DNA of 64,000 nucleotides. Origin: Actinopolyspora erythraea. GTDB lineage: Bacteria > Actinomycetota > Actinomycetes > Mycobacteriales > Pseudonocardiaceae. The notes under the pieces are model-generated. The model was not told the DNA's origin. It saw nothing but the letters and a program-made list of their open reading frames with translations, and ran no database searches. Position numbers and translations under genes: made by a program. Numbering within the stretch: position 1 is the first letter of the stretch; each line of letters begins with the position of its first letter. Below, one piece after another: positions 1 through 8,476 of the stretch. Location of the stretch: assembly GCF_002263515.1 (NCBI RefSeq), contig NZ_CP022752.1, forward strand, positions 2,728,001 to 2,792,000, read 5' to 3'.

Positions 1-1031
1 TTCGACGGCCGGTGCGTGAGTTGGCTCTTGAACACGTCGGCCCCGTTGATCGGGCCGTACCAGGTGCTGGTCTCACCCCAGCCGTCGTGGATCGAGACGT
101 TGTTGGTCGACCAGTGCTCCGTCCTGGCTGGCATGTACACCGGATCCCGGTGCAGTCCGTACTCCACCCTCCGGTAGGGAAAACTCCCCAGGATTCCGCG
201 CAGGGACTCCGCCCCGGCGAGTGAGGAGAGCACGCACTCGGACACCGGCGGTGGCGCGGCGAAGACCACCGCGTCGACCGTCGATCTGCCGGCCACGGAA
301 TCGACCAATTCGTACCGCTGACCGTCGCGGAGTACGTTTTCGACGGTCACTCCCGTACGGATTTCCGCCGAGCACAGGTCGGCGGCCATCGACCACACCA
401 CGCTCTCCAACCCGCCGCGGAGGTTCTCGGTGCTCGGTGCGGCCTCGCTGGAGTCCCCACCGAGGAAGAAGGCCGTGGCCGCTCTGGCGGAGAGCTCGTC
501 CGCTTCGGCCAGCGAACACCCGAACAGGCTGCTCGGCAGGCAGCGCAGGACGTCGCGGGTCCCTTCGTCGGCGATCCCGCTCTCCTCCAGTAGCTCCGCC
601 AGGGGAGTTCGCCAGTCCCGGTCCCGCTCCTCCCACTCCATAGCTACCCGCAGAAACCGCGAGAGGCAGTCCCAGTACCCGCCGAGCACCGGGCTGCGCG
701 ACCATCCGGTGTCCGGCGCGTGCGGCCCGACCAGCAGTGGTTCGCTCGGGTCGTTCCGCAGTATCGTTCTCGAACCGGGCACCGCTACCAGGTCCTCGGC
801 GCCGAAACCGAGCACGCGAAGGAGTCGGGCGTGCAACGGGTATTCCTCGTCCGAGACCTCCTGGGTACCGAGATCGAACCAGTGGTGTTGGCCCCGGAGC
901 ACCATCCCCCTGGAACGAGCGTTGCCACCGAGCTCTCCGCGTGACTCGAACAGGACCGTTTCGTGAGTGCCGTCCAGTAGCCAGGCGGCGAGGACTCCGG
1001 CCATCCCCCCGCCGATGATTCCTACTCGCAC
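1..1031 (-). CDS. FAD-dependent amine-oxidase-like oxidoreductase (3' end cut by window edge)
   Basis: Reading leftwards from a GTG at 1031, about 343 residues are open to the window edge, so the C-terminus is missing. The N-terminus is a Rossmann dinucleotide site (VGIIGGGMAGVLAAWLL) followed by an acidic residue and the ELGGNARS segment typical of flavin amine oxidases and related NAD(P)/FAD proteins. The late segment HRDPVYMP...WSTNN fits this family. A G-rich Shine-Dalgarno run sits about 7 bases before the GTG. It lies 62 bp downstream of the heme-oxygenase-like gene on the same strand, so the two are probably cotranscribed. The substrate cannot be told from sequence. Confidence 0.75.
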   Translation of the reverse strand, partial: MRVGIIGGGMAGVLAAWLLDGTHETVLFESRGELGGNARSRGMVLRGQHHWFDLGTQEVSDEEYPLHARLLRVLGFGAEDLVAVPGSRTILRNDPSEPLLVGPHAPDTGWSRSPVLGGYWDCLSRFLRVAMEWEERDRDWRTPLAELLEESGIADEGTRDVLRCLPSSLFGCSLAEADELSARAATAFFLGGDSSEAAPSTENLRGGLESVVWSMAADLCSAEIRTGVTVENVLRDGQRYELVDSVAGRSTVDAVVFAAPPPVSECVLSSLAGAESLRGILGSFPYRRVEYGLHRDPVYMPARTEHWSTNNVSIHDGWGETSTWYGPINGADVFKSQLTHRPS

Positions 1032-1093
1032 CTGAACCCCCTTTTTCGGTCGTAGTGGTGAGGTGGCCGCGATGGGCGGACACCCCTCACGGC

Positions 1094-1759
1094 TCACCGG
1101 TCGGCGGCCGCTCGCCAGAACTGACCGATGCTCTCCTCCAGCAGACGTGCCTGGAAGAGGGCTTCCTCCGGATCGTCGCCGCGGCGCAGGCCGTCCTCGA
1201 CGGTCTCGGTCGCCATCCGCATCAACGTGTCGGAATGCCCTCCCTCGTAGTACGTGCGGAACTCGGCGGGGACGTCGACACCGGAATCATCGAGCACACC
1301 CGCGAGAATGTCGGCGCATCCGGAGAAGTACACGGTCATGTCGGTGTGCAGCGCCAGCGCGCCCGCGGTTTGGCTCCCGTTGAGCGCGATCCAGGACAAC
1401 GTTCCGTTGAAGGCGTAGGTGGCCAGTTCGCTGGGCCACCTGCGTACGTCGGATTCGTCCATCCCGAGCGAACGCGCGCATTCCATCAGTTTCGGCTGAG
1501 CACCGGATACCAGTTCCGTCAGCTTCGCGTAGAGATCGACGTTGGGGCGATGCGGAAACCGCGCGATGAGCGCACCGTAGGCGGTGAGCTCGGCGTGATG
1601 CGCCTTTTCCTCCACCGCCACCAGGCGTCGGAGGTGTTCGAACTCCAGGCTCCCCTCGCGCAGTCGGTCGAGCATCGCGTTGCCGACCGGGCGCGCGTCG
1701 CGGAGCTCCCGCAACCGATCGACCAGTTCCTGGGCCGTGGTGGACGTCGTTGTCGTCAT
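1094..1759 (-). CDS. heme-oxygenase-fold (TenA/PqqC-like) protein
   Basis: A 221-residue all-helical protein with no signal peptide or membrane segment. The region around residues 50-57 (EEKAHHAE) offers a cluster of Glu and His on one helix, as in heme-oxygenase-fold enzymes; some members of this fold are diiron N-oxygenases or oxidative decarboxylases, others are TenA-like thiaminases. The ligands cannot be assigned with certainty by eye. It is followed closely by an FAD amine-oxidase-like gene, a pairing that suggests stepwise oxidation of an amine or amino acid. The ATG is followed by a Thr-rich start. Confidence 0.6.
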   Translation of the reverse strand: MTTTTSTTAQELVDRLRELRDARPVGNAMLDRLREGSLEFEHLRRLVAVEEKAHHAELTAYGALIARFPHRPNVDLYAKLTELVSGAQPKLMECARSLGMDESDVRRWPSELATYAFNGTLSWIALNGSQTAGALALHTDMTVYFSGCADILAGVLDDSGVDVPAEFRTYYEGGHSDTLMRMATETVEDGLRRGDDPEEALFQARLLEESIGQFWRAAADR

Positions 1760-2111
1760 CGTCTTCCCCTCCGCCGTTTTGTGCCCCTCGGCTGATTCGC
1801 GGGACGTTCAGAGGCGCGCCTGGTGCCCGGACAAAATCTCCGGAACGAAGCGGTTCCGCTTCCGGAACTCCGGAACTGCCTCATTCACTGTCACCACTCG
1901 CACTGTGCTTTCCGGACCTGACGCCGAACTGACAGGTCACTGACACATGATCCGGATTCGCCCGCACTGCCGTGCTCATCGTGGAGTCAGCGAATTGTCA
2001 GCGAGCGGTCAGCTTCACGTGCTGCTATCGGTCGTGATTTCCGGTTTCACATTCGATCGCCTCGCATTTTCTCGTGCCGAGGCGATCCGGCGATATCCGT
2101 GAGGTGATCCG
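1760..2111. other. divergent intergenic region, no gene seen
   Basis: About 350 bp between the divergent heme-oxygenase-like gene and the MDR gene. It must hold both promoters. No convincing ORF, RNA or clear operator was found. Several TGACA/GTCAG-type words occur between 1930 and 2010 but do not form a clean inverted repeat. Confidence 0.5.
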
Positions 2112-3083
2112 TTGCGCTCGGTTGTGTTTCGTCGGCACGGCCCGGCGGAGGAAGTGGTGGAGGTCGTCGAAACCCCGGTTCCCATCCCCGGCCCCGGGCA
2201 GGTGCGGGTCAGGCTTCGTGCTCGACCGATCAACCCGTCCGACCTGCTCTACATCGAAGGGCGCTACGGACGTTCGGCCGAGCGGTTCCCCGCGGTTCCC
2301 GGATTCGAAGGAGCCGGGACGGTGGAAGCCGTGGGAGAAGGATCATCGCTGCGGTGCGGCACGAAGGTGGCCATGGCCACCGCTGCCGCGGGCACCTGGC
2401 AGGACCGCGTGGTCGCCGATGCCGATGAGGTGATGGCGCTACCGGAGGCACTGCCGGAATCGACCGGTTGCCAGGTCTCGATCAATCCGTTCACCGCGTT
2501 GTTGCTGTTGCGGACGTGCGATCCGGCCCCCGGCGACTGGATCGTGCAAAGCGCGGCGTCATCGGCCGTCGGGAAGATGCTGTTGTTCCTCGCGCGACGA
2601 AGCGGACTCAGGTGCGCGTGTGTGGCCCGAGATCCCCATCGCTGCGAGGAGCTCGCGCGGCTGGGGGCGGATGCCGTGATCGACTCCGCACGGGAACCCG
2701 TCGAGGACCGGATTCGCGAGCACACCGACGGCGCGGCCGTCGCGCTGGACGCGGTCGGCGGCGAGATCGGCACCGACCTGCTGCGGAGCCTCCGGGACGG
2801 AGGACGATTCATCTCCTACGGGATGCTCTCCGGTAAACCCGTCGAAGCGCAGCCGCATGATCTGGTGTTCCGGGACATCACCCTGGAGGGGTTCTGGCTG
2901 CCGCCCGTGTGGGCACGCGTGCCGGTGGCCGAACGGCAGCGACTCGCGGAGCGGGTGCTGGAACTGGTTTCGGAGCCGGGATTCGTGCCAACCGCCTCGG
3001 CGGAGTTCGACCTCTCGGACGTGCGTGATGCCATCCACCGCGCACGCAGCCGTCACGCGGGGAAGGTCCTGCTGAACGGCTGA
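2112..3083 (+). CDS. zinc-independent MDR-family NADPH:quinone / enoyl reductase
   Basis: A 323-residue medium-chain dehydrogenase/reductase. Residues 1-120 form the GroES-like domain (PGQVRVRLRARPINPSDL, then PGFEGAGTVEAVG), and the segment SSAVGKMLLFLARR near residue 155 is the start of the Rossmann cofactor domain. The catalytic zinc motif GHE of alcohol dehydrogenases is absent, which points to the quinone oxidoreductase or mitochondrial-type 2-enoyl thioester reductase branch. The start is a TTG with an AGGTGAT Shine-Dalgarno a few bases upstream. It stands alone, divergent from the upstream pair and convergent with the broken CoA-transferase genes. Confidence 0.8.
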   Translation: MRSVVFRRHGPAEEVVEVVETPVPIPGPGQVRVRLRARPINPSDLLYIEGRYGRSAERFPAVPGFEGAGTVEAVGEGSSLRCGTKVAMATAAAGTWQDRVVADADEVMALPEALPESTGCQVSINPFTALLLLRTCDPAPGDWIVQSAASSAVGKMLLFLARRSGLRCACVARDPHRCEELARLGADAVIDSAREPVEDRIREHTDGAAVALDAVGGEIGTDLLRSLRDGGRFISYGMLSGKPVEAQPHDLVFRDITLEGFWLPPVWARVPVAERQRLAERVLELVSEPGFVPTASAEFDLSDVRDAIHRARSRHAGKVLLNG

Positions 3084-3226
3084 ACCGGCACGGCACGACT
3101 TCCCGCCGAAAACGCGCCCCGGACTCCGCTGGCGGGCGGAGCCGAACCTCTGCCGTTCCCCCAGGAGCCAGCCTCGGAGGCGTGGCCCGGTGACGGCACG
3201 ACTTCCCGGCCCGGGGTCGCCGGAAT

Positions 3227-3876
3227 TCAGCGGCCTCCCAACCGGGACGATTCGATCCCGGCCCGCGTCCTGCCACGAACCTCTTCCTCGGTTACGCCGG
3301 GAGCGAGCGAGACCAGCTCCAGTCCGTCCGGGGGCACGTCCAGCACCGCCAGGTCGGTGATGATCCGATCGACCACCCCGGAACCGGTCAGCGGCAGCGC
3401 GCACTCCTCGACGATCTTCGGTGATCCGTCCTTGGCCACGTGATCGGTGAGCACGACGATCCTCCGGACGCCGATCACGAGGTCCATCGCGCCTCCCATG
3501 CCCTTGACCATGGCACCGGGGATCGTCCAGTTCACCAGATCCCCCGTCTCGCTGATCTGCGGCGCCCCCTCAGAACGGCGACGTCCACGTGCCCACCGCG
3601 CATCATCCCGAACGAGGACGCCGAGTCGAAGAAACCCGCCCCGGCGGTGACCGTCACGGTCTGCTTGCCCGCGTTGATCAGGTCGGCGTCCTCCTCGCCC
3701 TCGTGCGGGAAGGGCCCGAGGCCCAGCATGCCGTTCTCGCTCTGCAGAGTCACCCGGACCTCGTCCGGGATGTGGTTGGAGACCAGCGTCGGGATGCCGA
3801 TCCCCAGGTTGACGTAGTCGCCGTCGGCGAGCTCGGCGGCGGCGATCTCGGCCATCCGGTCACGGGTCCAGGCCAT
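3227..3876 (-). pseudogene. scoB: 3-oxoacid CoA-transferase subunit B, frameshifted
   Basis: The ATG at 3876 follows a perfect AGGAGGT and opens [19 protein letters not shown], the usual start of CoA-transferase B subunits. The catalytic SENG motif is present. Reading stays in frame to GGHVDVAVL and then breaks at a five-C run (3565-3569 on the plus strand). The correct continuation, [14 protein letters not shown] then [11 protein letters not shown], lies in another frame and ends at 3227. One extra base would restore about 216 residues. It is either a pseudogene or a homopolymer sequencing error; the clearly decayed scoA beside it favours real decay. Confidence 0.75.
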
Positions 3877-4130
3877 GCTTACCTCCTGAGGAGATCGGGT
3901 CGACTCGGTTTTCTCGGCCACTCGTTCGGCGGAACCTCCCGTCGACTCACGCTGGGTGAGGTCCGACATCGGGTAGCGGCCCGCACGACGTCGGGTCTCG
4001 GCCGCCGGGCGCGATGCGGCAGACCCCGCGAGTGGCCGGGCCGCGTGAACGGCCGTTTCGGCGCTGGGCGCGCCGCAGGAAACCGACCGCGTGCCCCGAC
4101 CGAACGGGCACATCGCCCCGGGAAGCGCCG

Positions 4131-4550
4131 CTAGTGGCTCGAAGCGGAGGCCTCGCCGCGCACGGTGCGCTTCTCGATGTCCTTGGCACGCGGCGTGGCG
4201 TGGACAACGCGGTCCACGTAGATCCCGGGGGGTTACCACCCGCTCCGGGGCGAGATACCCCTCGTCGAGGTTCTCGGCCTCGACCACCGTGATCCTGCCG
4301 CAGGTCGCGACGACCGGGGTGAAGTTGCGCGCGCTCGCCCGGTAGGTGAGGTTGCCCACCGGGTCGGCGGTGTGGGCGTGCACCAGAGCCACGTCGGCGA
4401 CGATCCCCCGCTCCCGGACGTGGGTGAGCCCGTCGGAACTCGGCCAGCGGTTTCCCATCGGCCACCGGGGTGCCCACGCCCGCACGGGTGTAGAACGCGG
4501 CGATCGCCGCCCCACCGGCCCGCAGCCGCTCGGTGGGGCGATGCCCACTT
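4131..4550 (-). pseudogene. scoA: 3-oxoacid CoA-transferase subunit A, truncated and multiply frameshifted
   Basis: Fragments of an A subunit are readable right to left. They are [19 protein letters not shown], then ADGKPLAEF, then a long intact part containing [20 protein letters not shown], then [18 protein letters not shown] to a TAG at 4131-4133. Shifts are needed near 4535-4538 (G run), near 4435 and near 4227-4232 (six G). Roughly the first 100 residues, with the start codon, are absent: homology stops about 4550, exactly where an IclR fragment begins on the other strand. It would have formed a heteromer with ScoB to activate 3-oxoadipate or acetoacetate with succinyl-CoA. It cannot be functional as it stands. 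Confidence 0.75.
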
Positions 4551-4812
4551 CGCCGAAGCGATCCGCGAGCGCGTCGGCCGCACTCGTCGCGACGGCTACG
4601 CCGTCAGCCCGGGCCTGGTGGTCGAGGGAAGCTGGGGGATGGCCGCGGCCGTGTTCGACCGCTCCGGCCGACCCGCCTGGGCCCGGACCCTGACCGGCGT
4701 CGAGACGCGGTTCCGCGCCGACCGCCAACCGGAGTTGGGGGCGCTGCTGCTGCACGAGGCCCACGTCCTCAGTCGCGCCATGCGCACCCCGGAGTACGGG
4801 ACGCGGCGCTGA
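4545..4812 (+). pseudogene. IclR-family regulator, C-terminal remnant
   Basis: About 88 residues ending at 4812 read as the effector-binding end of an IclR regulator: [32 protein letters not shown] and LTGVETRF. The winged-helix DNA-binding half and any start are missing. The fragment abuts the truncated scoA remnant head to head. The simplest history is an ancestral divergent pair (iclR rightwards, scoA leftwards) from which one deletion removed both N-termini and the shared promoter. IclR proteins often regulate 3-oxoadipate catabolism, which fits the neighbour. Confidence 0.65.
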
Positions 4813-4891
4813 TCCGAACACCCCTCACGTGCACCCCGGACCGGGCGCACACCGGGTTGTAAACTGCCTCGTACCCCGAGCGAGGAGAGGA

Positions 4892-5086
4892 ATGTCGTCC
4901 GGAAAGACGCACGCGGTCTTCCTCCGTCCGCGCGAGCTGATCGAGGCGATGGAACCAAGGGACGCGGCGGAAGCCGCGAGACCGCTCGCCGCGCACCCGT
5001 CCCGCGCTCGGGAGGCGATCGTCGAGCGACTCACGCGGAGGATCAGCACGGGCACGTTCGACGTCGGGATCGGACCGGTGTGTTGA
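4892..5086 (+). CDS. small protein resembling the end of a GntR/FCD regulator
   Basis: A 64-residue ORF with a good GAGGAGAGG just before the ATG at 4892. Its sequence (RELIEAMEPRDAAEAA then SRAREAIVERLTRR) resembles the last helices of FadR-type FCD domains, so it may be a remnant rather than an independent gene. Its stop overlaps the GTG of the MFS gene by 7 bases, which would allow translational coupling. The function is unknown. Confidence 0.35.
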   Translation: MSSGKTHAVFLRPRELIEAMEPRDAAEAARPLAAHPSRAREAIVERLTRRISTGTFDVGIGPVC

Positions 5087-6309
5087 GCAGGGCCGGACCG
5101 AAGGGGATCTCGCCTCCGAAGGGCCTTTCGCCGCGGTTGGCGCTGGTGCTGGTGTGCGTCGTCTGCACCCAGACCACCCTCAACCTGGCCCGGCCACTGC
5201 TCTCGTACCGCGTGCTCTCCCTCGGCGGCGGTGAGGTCGCCGTCGGGCTGATCACGGCCGCCTACGCACTGCTCTCGCTCGTGGTGGCCCTGCCGCTCGG
5301 CCGCTACACCGACCGCAACGGCCGCACCGTCCCGGTGCTGCTGACCGGGACCGTTCTGCTCGTCGCGGCGCCGCTGTGGTTGGCCAGTTCGACCTCCCTG
5401 CCGGGCGTGACCCTCGGTTCGGCCGTGTTGGGCCTGGGCCACATCGTGTTCATGATGGGTGGTCAGCGCTTCGTCACCACCGTGTCGGACGACGAGACGC
5501 TGGACCGCGACTTCGGGCTGTTCACCGCCGCGGTGTCCGTCGGGCAGATGCTCGGCCCGCTCGGCTCGGGCCTGTTGCTGGGCCAGGCCTCCGGGGAGGC
5601 ACTGACCGGTGCGACGACCAGGGCGTTCCTCGTCAGTGCGATCACGGCCGCGGTCGGTCTGCTGCCGGTGTTGCTGTTGCGCCGGCGCTCCTCCGACGCG
5701 ACCCCCACCCCCGAGTCCGGCGACCAGCGGGGCGCGCTGAGCCTGCTGCGTCGACCGGGCATGGCCACCGGCCTGTTCACCAGCCTCGCGCTGCTCGGCG
5801 CGGTCGACCTGCTGACCGCGTACCTGCCGCTGATCGCCGAAGAACGGGGCATCGCCCCCGCCGTGGCGGGCGTGCTGCTGGCGGTGCGCTCCGGGGCCTC
5901 GATCCTCTCCCGGCTGGGGCTGGGCCGCCTGGCCGCGCGGTGGCAGCGGCGCACCCTGATCGTGGCCAGCTGCCTCGGCGCCGGGACGTGCCTCGTCCTG
6001 GTCACCGCCCCCGGTCTGGGACTGGTGACGATGACCGCCGCGCTCGCCGTCGGCGGTTTCCTCCTCGGCATCGGACAACCGCTGACCATGACCGCGGTGG
6101 TGCGCACGGCGGGCACGGCCAACCGGGGTTCCGGACTCGCCCTGCGACTGTGGACCAACCGCGCCGGGCAGGTGGTGCTGCCCGCGTGCGCGGCGGCGGT
6201 CTCCGGCTCACTGGGTGCGCCGAGCGCCCTGCTGTTCGCCGCCGTGGTGCTGCTCGTCACCGGCGGACTCGCCCGATTCGGCACCGGCGAGGGTGCGCGG
6301 ACGGAGTGA
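5080..6309 (+). CDS. MFS transporter
   Basis: A 409-residue protein with about twelve hydrophobic helices. The loop after helix 2 reads GRYTDRNGRTVPV, the major-facilitator motif A. The chain is rich in Gly/Ala/Leu as in drug or metabolite exporters. The GTG start overlaps the stop of the small upstream ORF; no strong independent ribosome site is seen. It lies beside decayed CoA-transferase and regulator genes, so it may be a surviving member of a former aromatic-acid catabolic locus or an unrelated exporter. The substrate is unknown. Confidence 0.8.
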   Translation: MLSRAGPKGISPPKGLSPRLALVLVCVVCTQTTLNLARPLLSYRVLSLGGGEVAVGLITAAYALLSLVVALPLGRYTDRNGRTVPVLLTGTVLLVAAPLWLASSTSLPGVTLGSAVLGLGHIVFMMGGQRFVTTVSDDETLDRDFGLFTAAVSVGQMLGPLGSGLLLGQASGEALTGATTRAFLVSAITAAVGLLPVLLLRRRSSDATPTPESGDQRGALSLLRRPGMATGLFTSLALLGAVDLLTAYLPLIAEERGIAPAVAGVLLAVRSGASILSRLGLGRLAARWQRRTLIVASCLGAGTCLVLVTAPGLGLVTMTAALAVGGFLLGIGQPLTMTAVVRTAGTANRGSGLALRLWTNRAGQVVLPACAAAVSGSLGAPSALLFAAVVLLVTGGLARFGTGEGARTE

Positions 6310-6564
6310 ACGATGTTTAACGGATTCGGCGTGGCGAGTTGCGTGTTTCCGGCTCCGGTCCCGGAGGTACTGGGGATTCCTCTCGCACCGCCCGGACCCG
6401 CTTGTGCCCGAGCGGGCGGAGAGTTCAGGCGGAACGAGCCCGTTTTCCGGGAACTTTCCGCTGAAACCACGAAATCCGTGAGACCTCCACCGACATGCCT
6501 CGCCGGTGCTTCGGCGACGAGCCACTGGACCACCCGAAGTGGACCTACCGTGAACCCCCTTCCT

Positions 6565-6588
6565 GTCATATTGACATTAATGTACGAT
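6565..6588 (+). promoter_or_regulatory. probable leaderless promoter with overlapping palindromes before the NrtR-like operon
   Basis: Two inverted repeats overlap: GTCATATTGAC (6565-6575) and the perfect palindrome ACATTAATGT (6574-6583). A -10-like TACGAT at 6583-6588 would place transcription start at about the ATG at 6597, and no Shine-Dalgarno is present, so the mRNA is probably leaderless. Binding to the palindromes would block the -10, which fits autoregulation by the encoded regulator. This is inferred from position only. Confidence 0.45.
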
Positions 6589-6596
6589 CTCCCACC

Positions 6597-7328
6597 ATGA
6601 GTGACGAAGCGTGGTCACCTCCGGCCGTACTGCTAGCGGTTGATCTCGTCATCCTGACGTTGCGGGACTCACGGCTGTCCGTACTGCTCGTGGAACGCGG
6701 CATCGAGCCGCACCAGGGTGATCCGGCTTTACCGGGTGGGTTTCTCCAACACTCCTGTGAGGACCTCCGGGCTGCCGCTATTCGCGAGTTGAACGAAGAA
6801 GCGGCCCTCGACGCATCGAGACTCCACCTGGAGCAGTTGGGCACGTACGGGACTCCCGACCGCGACCCAAGAGGACGGGTCGTATCCGTGGCGTATCTGG
6901 TGATCGCTCCCGCCCTTCCCGAACCGATCGCGGGAACCGACGCGGCAGATGCGTCCTGGACACCGGTCGAGGAAATCCTGTCCGGAGATCGAAGGCTGGC
7001 CTTCGACCACGAAGAGATCGTCACCGACGGAGTCGAGCGCGCGCGGAACAAGTTGGAGCACTCGCCACTCGCCACCGCGTTCTGCGACAAGACGTTCACG
7101 ATCTCGCAACTACAACAAGTCTACGAAGCGGTTTGGGGGGTCGAGCTCGATCCCCGCAATTTCTACCGCAAGGTCCAGGCCGTGCCCGGCTTCATCGTCT
7201 CCGCCGGGACCGAACGCAGGAGCACGCGGGGACGCCCCGCCCGACTGTTCCGGGCCGGATCGCGAACCACGCTACATCCACCACTGGTAAGGCCCGACCC
7301 GCCGAATCCGAAAGAGGAGGAGAGATGA
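6597..7328 (+). CDS. NrtR-like Nudix-fold/winged-helix transcriptional regulator
   Basis: A 243-residue protein. Residues 8-145 form a Nudix fold (LLVERGIEPHQGDPALPGGF). The Nudix box is degenerate: the Gly-to-Glu spacing is six instead of five and the last Gly is Ala (RELNEEAAL), as in NrtR proteins that sense ADP-ribose without hydrolysing it. Residues 150-225 are the winged-helix domain, with QLQQVYEAVWG and FYRKVQ typical of NrtR. The ATG at 6597 is chosen because homology starts there; a longer frame upstream is not needed. Its stop overlaps the next ATG (ATGA), so it is coupled to the nucleosidase. ADP-ribose or a related NAD metabolite is the likely ligand by family. Confidence 0.85.
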   Translation: MSDEAWSPPAVLLAVDLVILTLRDSRLSVLLVERGIEPHQGDPALPGGFLQHSCEDLRAAAIRELNEEAALDASRLHLEQLGTYGTPDRDPRGRVVSVAYLVIAPALPEPIAGTDAADASWTPVEEILSGDRRLAFDHEEIVTDGVERARNKLEHSPLATAFCDKTFTISQLQQVYEAVWGVELDPRNFYRKVQAVPGFIVSAGTERRSTRGRPARLFRAGSRTTLHPPLVRPDPPNPKEEER

Positions 7329-8476
7329 CCGAGAACCGGGTGGTGATACTCACCGCTCTCAATCGTGAGTACACCGCCGTTCGCCGCAGGTTGAACGATC
7401 CGCGTGTATACCGCCACGAACGGGGAACCCGCTTCGAACTGGGTTCACTGTCCGGCACGAACTGCCAGATCGCTCTCGGTTTGGCCGACAAGGGGAACCA
7501 TCCCGCCGCGGTACTCGCGGAACGTGCGATTCAGCAGTTCTCACCAGCGGCGGTCCTGTTCGTAGGAGTTGCGGGGGCCCTGCGAGACACCACTCCACTG
7601 GGTGATGTCGTGATGGCGACACACGTGTACGCCTACCACGGCGGCACCAGCGAGGACGACGGACTCAAGGCACGCCCCCGGGTATGGGAAGCACCTCACG
7701 AGATCGTCCAGATCGCCGCTCACCTCGCCCGTACCGAGGAATGGCGGGAAGAGAAGTCAGCCGACGCGGGGGAACCGACTGTCCACTTCGGTGCCATCGC
7801 CGCCGGTGAAGTGGTGCAGAACTCCAGTATCTCCGGTGAGGCGAGATGGATCCGCGACCACTACAACGACGCACTCGCCATCGAGATGGAAGCGGCCGGT
7901 GTGGCCCAAGCCGGTCACCTGAACAGCTCGCGAGTAGCAGTCGTGCGCGGCATCAGCGACAGAGCCGACGGGACCAAGACCAGTAGCGAGGACAGCACCT
8001 GGCAACCGCGAGCCGCTGCGAACGCGGCGGCGTTCGCCTGCAAGCTCGCCGAGGAACTGAGCACGGAACAGGAGCACGCCGAGATGAACCAGCACTCGGA
8101 GCCGCAGCGGGGCACCGTCGTTCACAACTCCGCCCACCGAAGCCAGGTCGGCATCCAGGCCGCGCACGTGACCAACAGCACCGTTCGGATGAACACCGGT
8201 CCGCAGGAGTCCGGCACCACCGACCTCGCGGAAGAACTGGCCGCTTTCCGCGACCACCTCAGGCAGGAACGTTCGAGCGGCAACATCGACAAGGGGACCT
8301 ACGAGGCGGTTCAGAGCGAACTCGAGATCGCGGGCAAGGCACTGGAGAGCGAACAGCGGGAAGACAGGGGCACGGTGGTGCTGGCCCTCAAGAAGGTGAG
8401 CGGACTCATCGGCGACGTCACCAGCCTGGCAACACGGATCGCGACCCTGATCACTGCGGCGAACGGACTGTCATGA
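7325..8476 (+). CDS. MTAN-type nucleosidase with amyloid-like motif and helical tail
   Basis: A 383-residue protein. Residues 1-240 are a PNP/UDP-phosphorylase-fold nucleosidase. The MTA/SAH nucleosidase catalytic set appears intact: Glu15 (TALNREYTAV), Met188-Glu189 (IEMEAAG) and Asp212 (RGISD). A linker follows, with VGIQAAHVTNSTVRM at residues 275-289, which matches a motif at the N-terminus of the next gene product. Residues 300-383 are helical and amphipathic. PNP-fold domains are known effectors or signal-processing domains in bacterial conflict systems, and this one probably cleaves an N-glycosidic bond in a nucleoside or nucleotide. It overlaps both neighbours by ATGA, so the three form one operon. 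Confidence 0.8.
   Translation: MTENRVVILTALNREYTAVRRRLNDPRVYRHERGTRFELGSLSGTNCQIALGLADKGNHPAAVLAERAIQQFSPAAVLFVGVAGALRDTTPLGDVVMATHVYAYHGGTSEDDGLKARPRVWEAPHEIVQIAAHLARTEEWREEKSADAGEPTVHFGAIAAGEVVQNSSISGEARWIRDHYNDALAIEMEAAGVAQAGHLNSSRVAVVRGISDRADGTKTSSEDSTWQPRAAANAAAFACKLAEELSTEQEHAEMNQHSEPQRGTVVHNSAHRSQVGIQAAHVTNSTVRMNTGPQESGTTDLAEELAAFRDHLRQERSSGNIDKGTYEAVQSELEIAGKALESEQREDRGTVVLALKKVSGLIGDVTSLATRIATLITAANGLS

Noticed and set aside
3532..4821. 429-residue minus-strand frame across the CoA-transferase region
   Set aside because: It joins scoB sequence to out-of-frame scoA and IclR bases; only its last 120 residues are protein-like.
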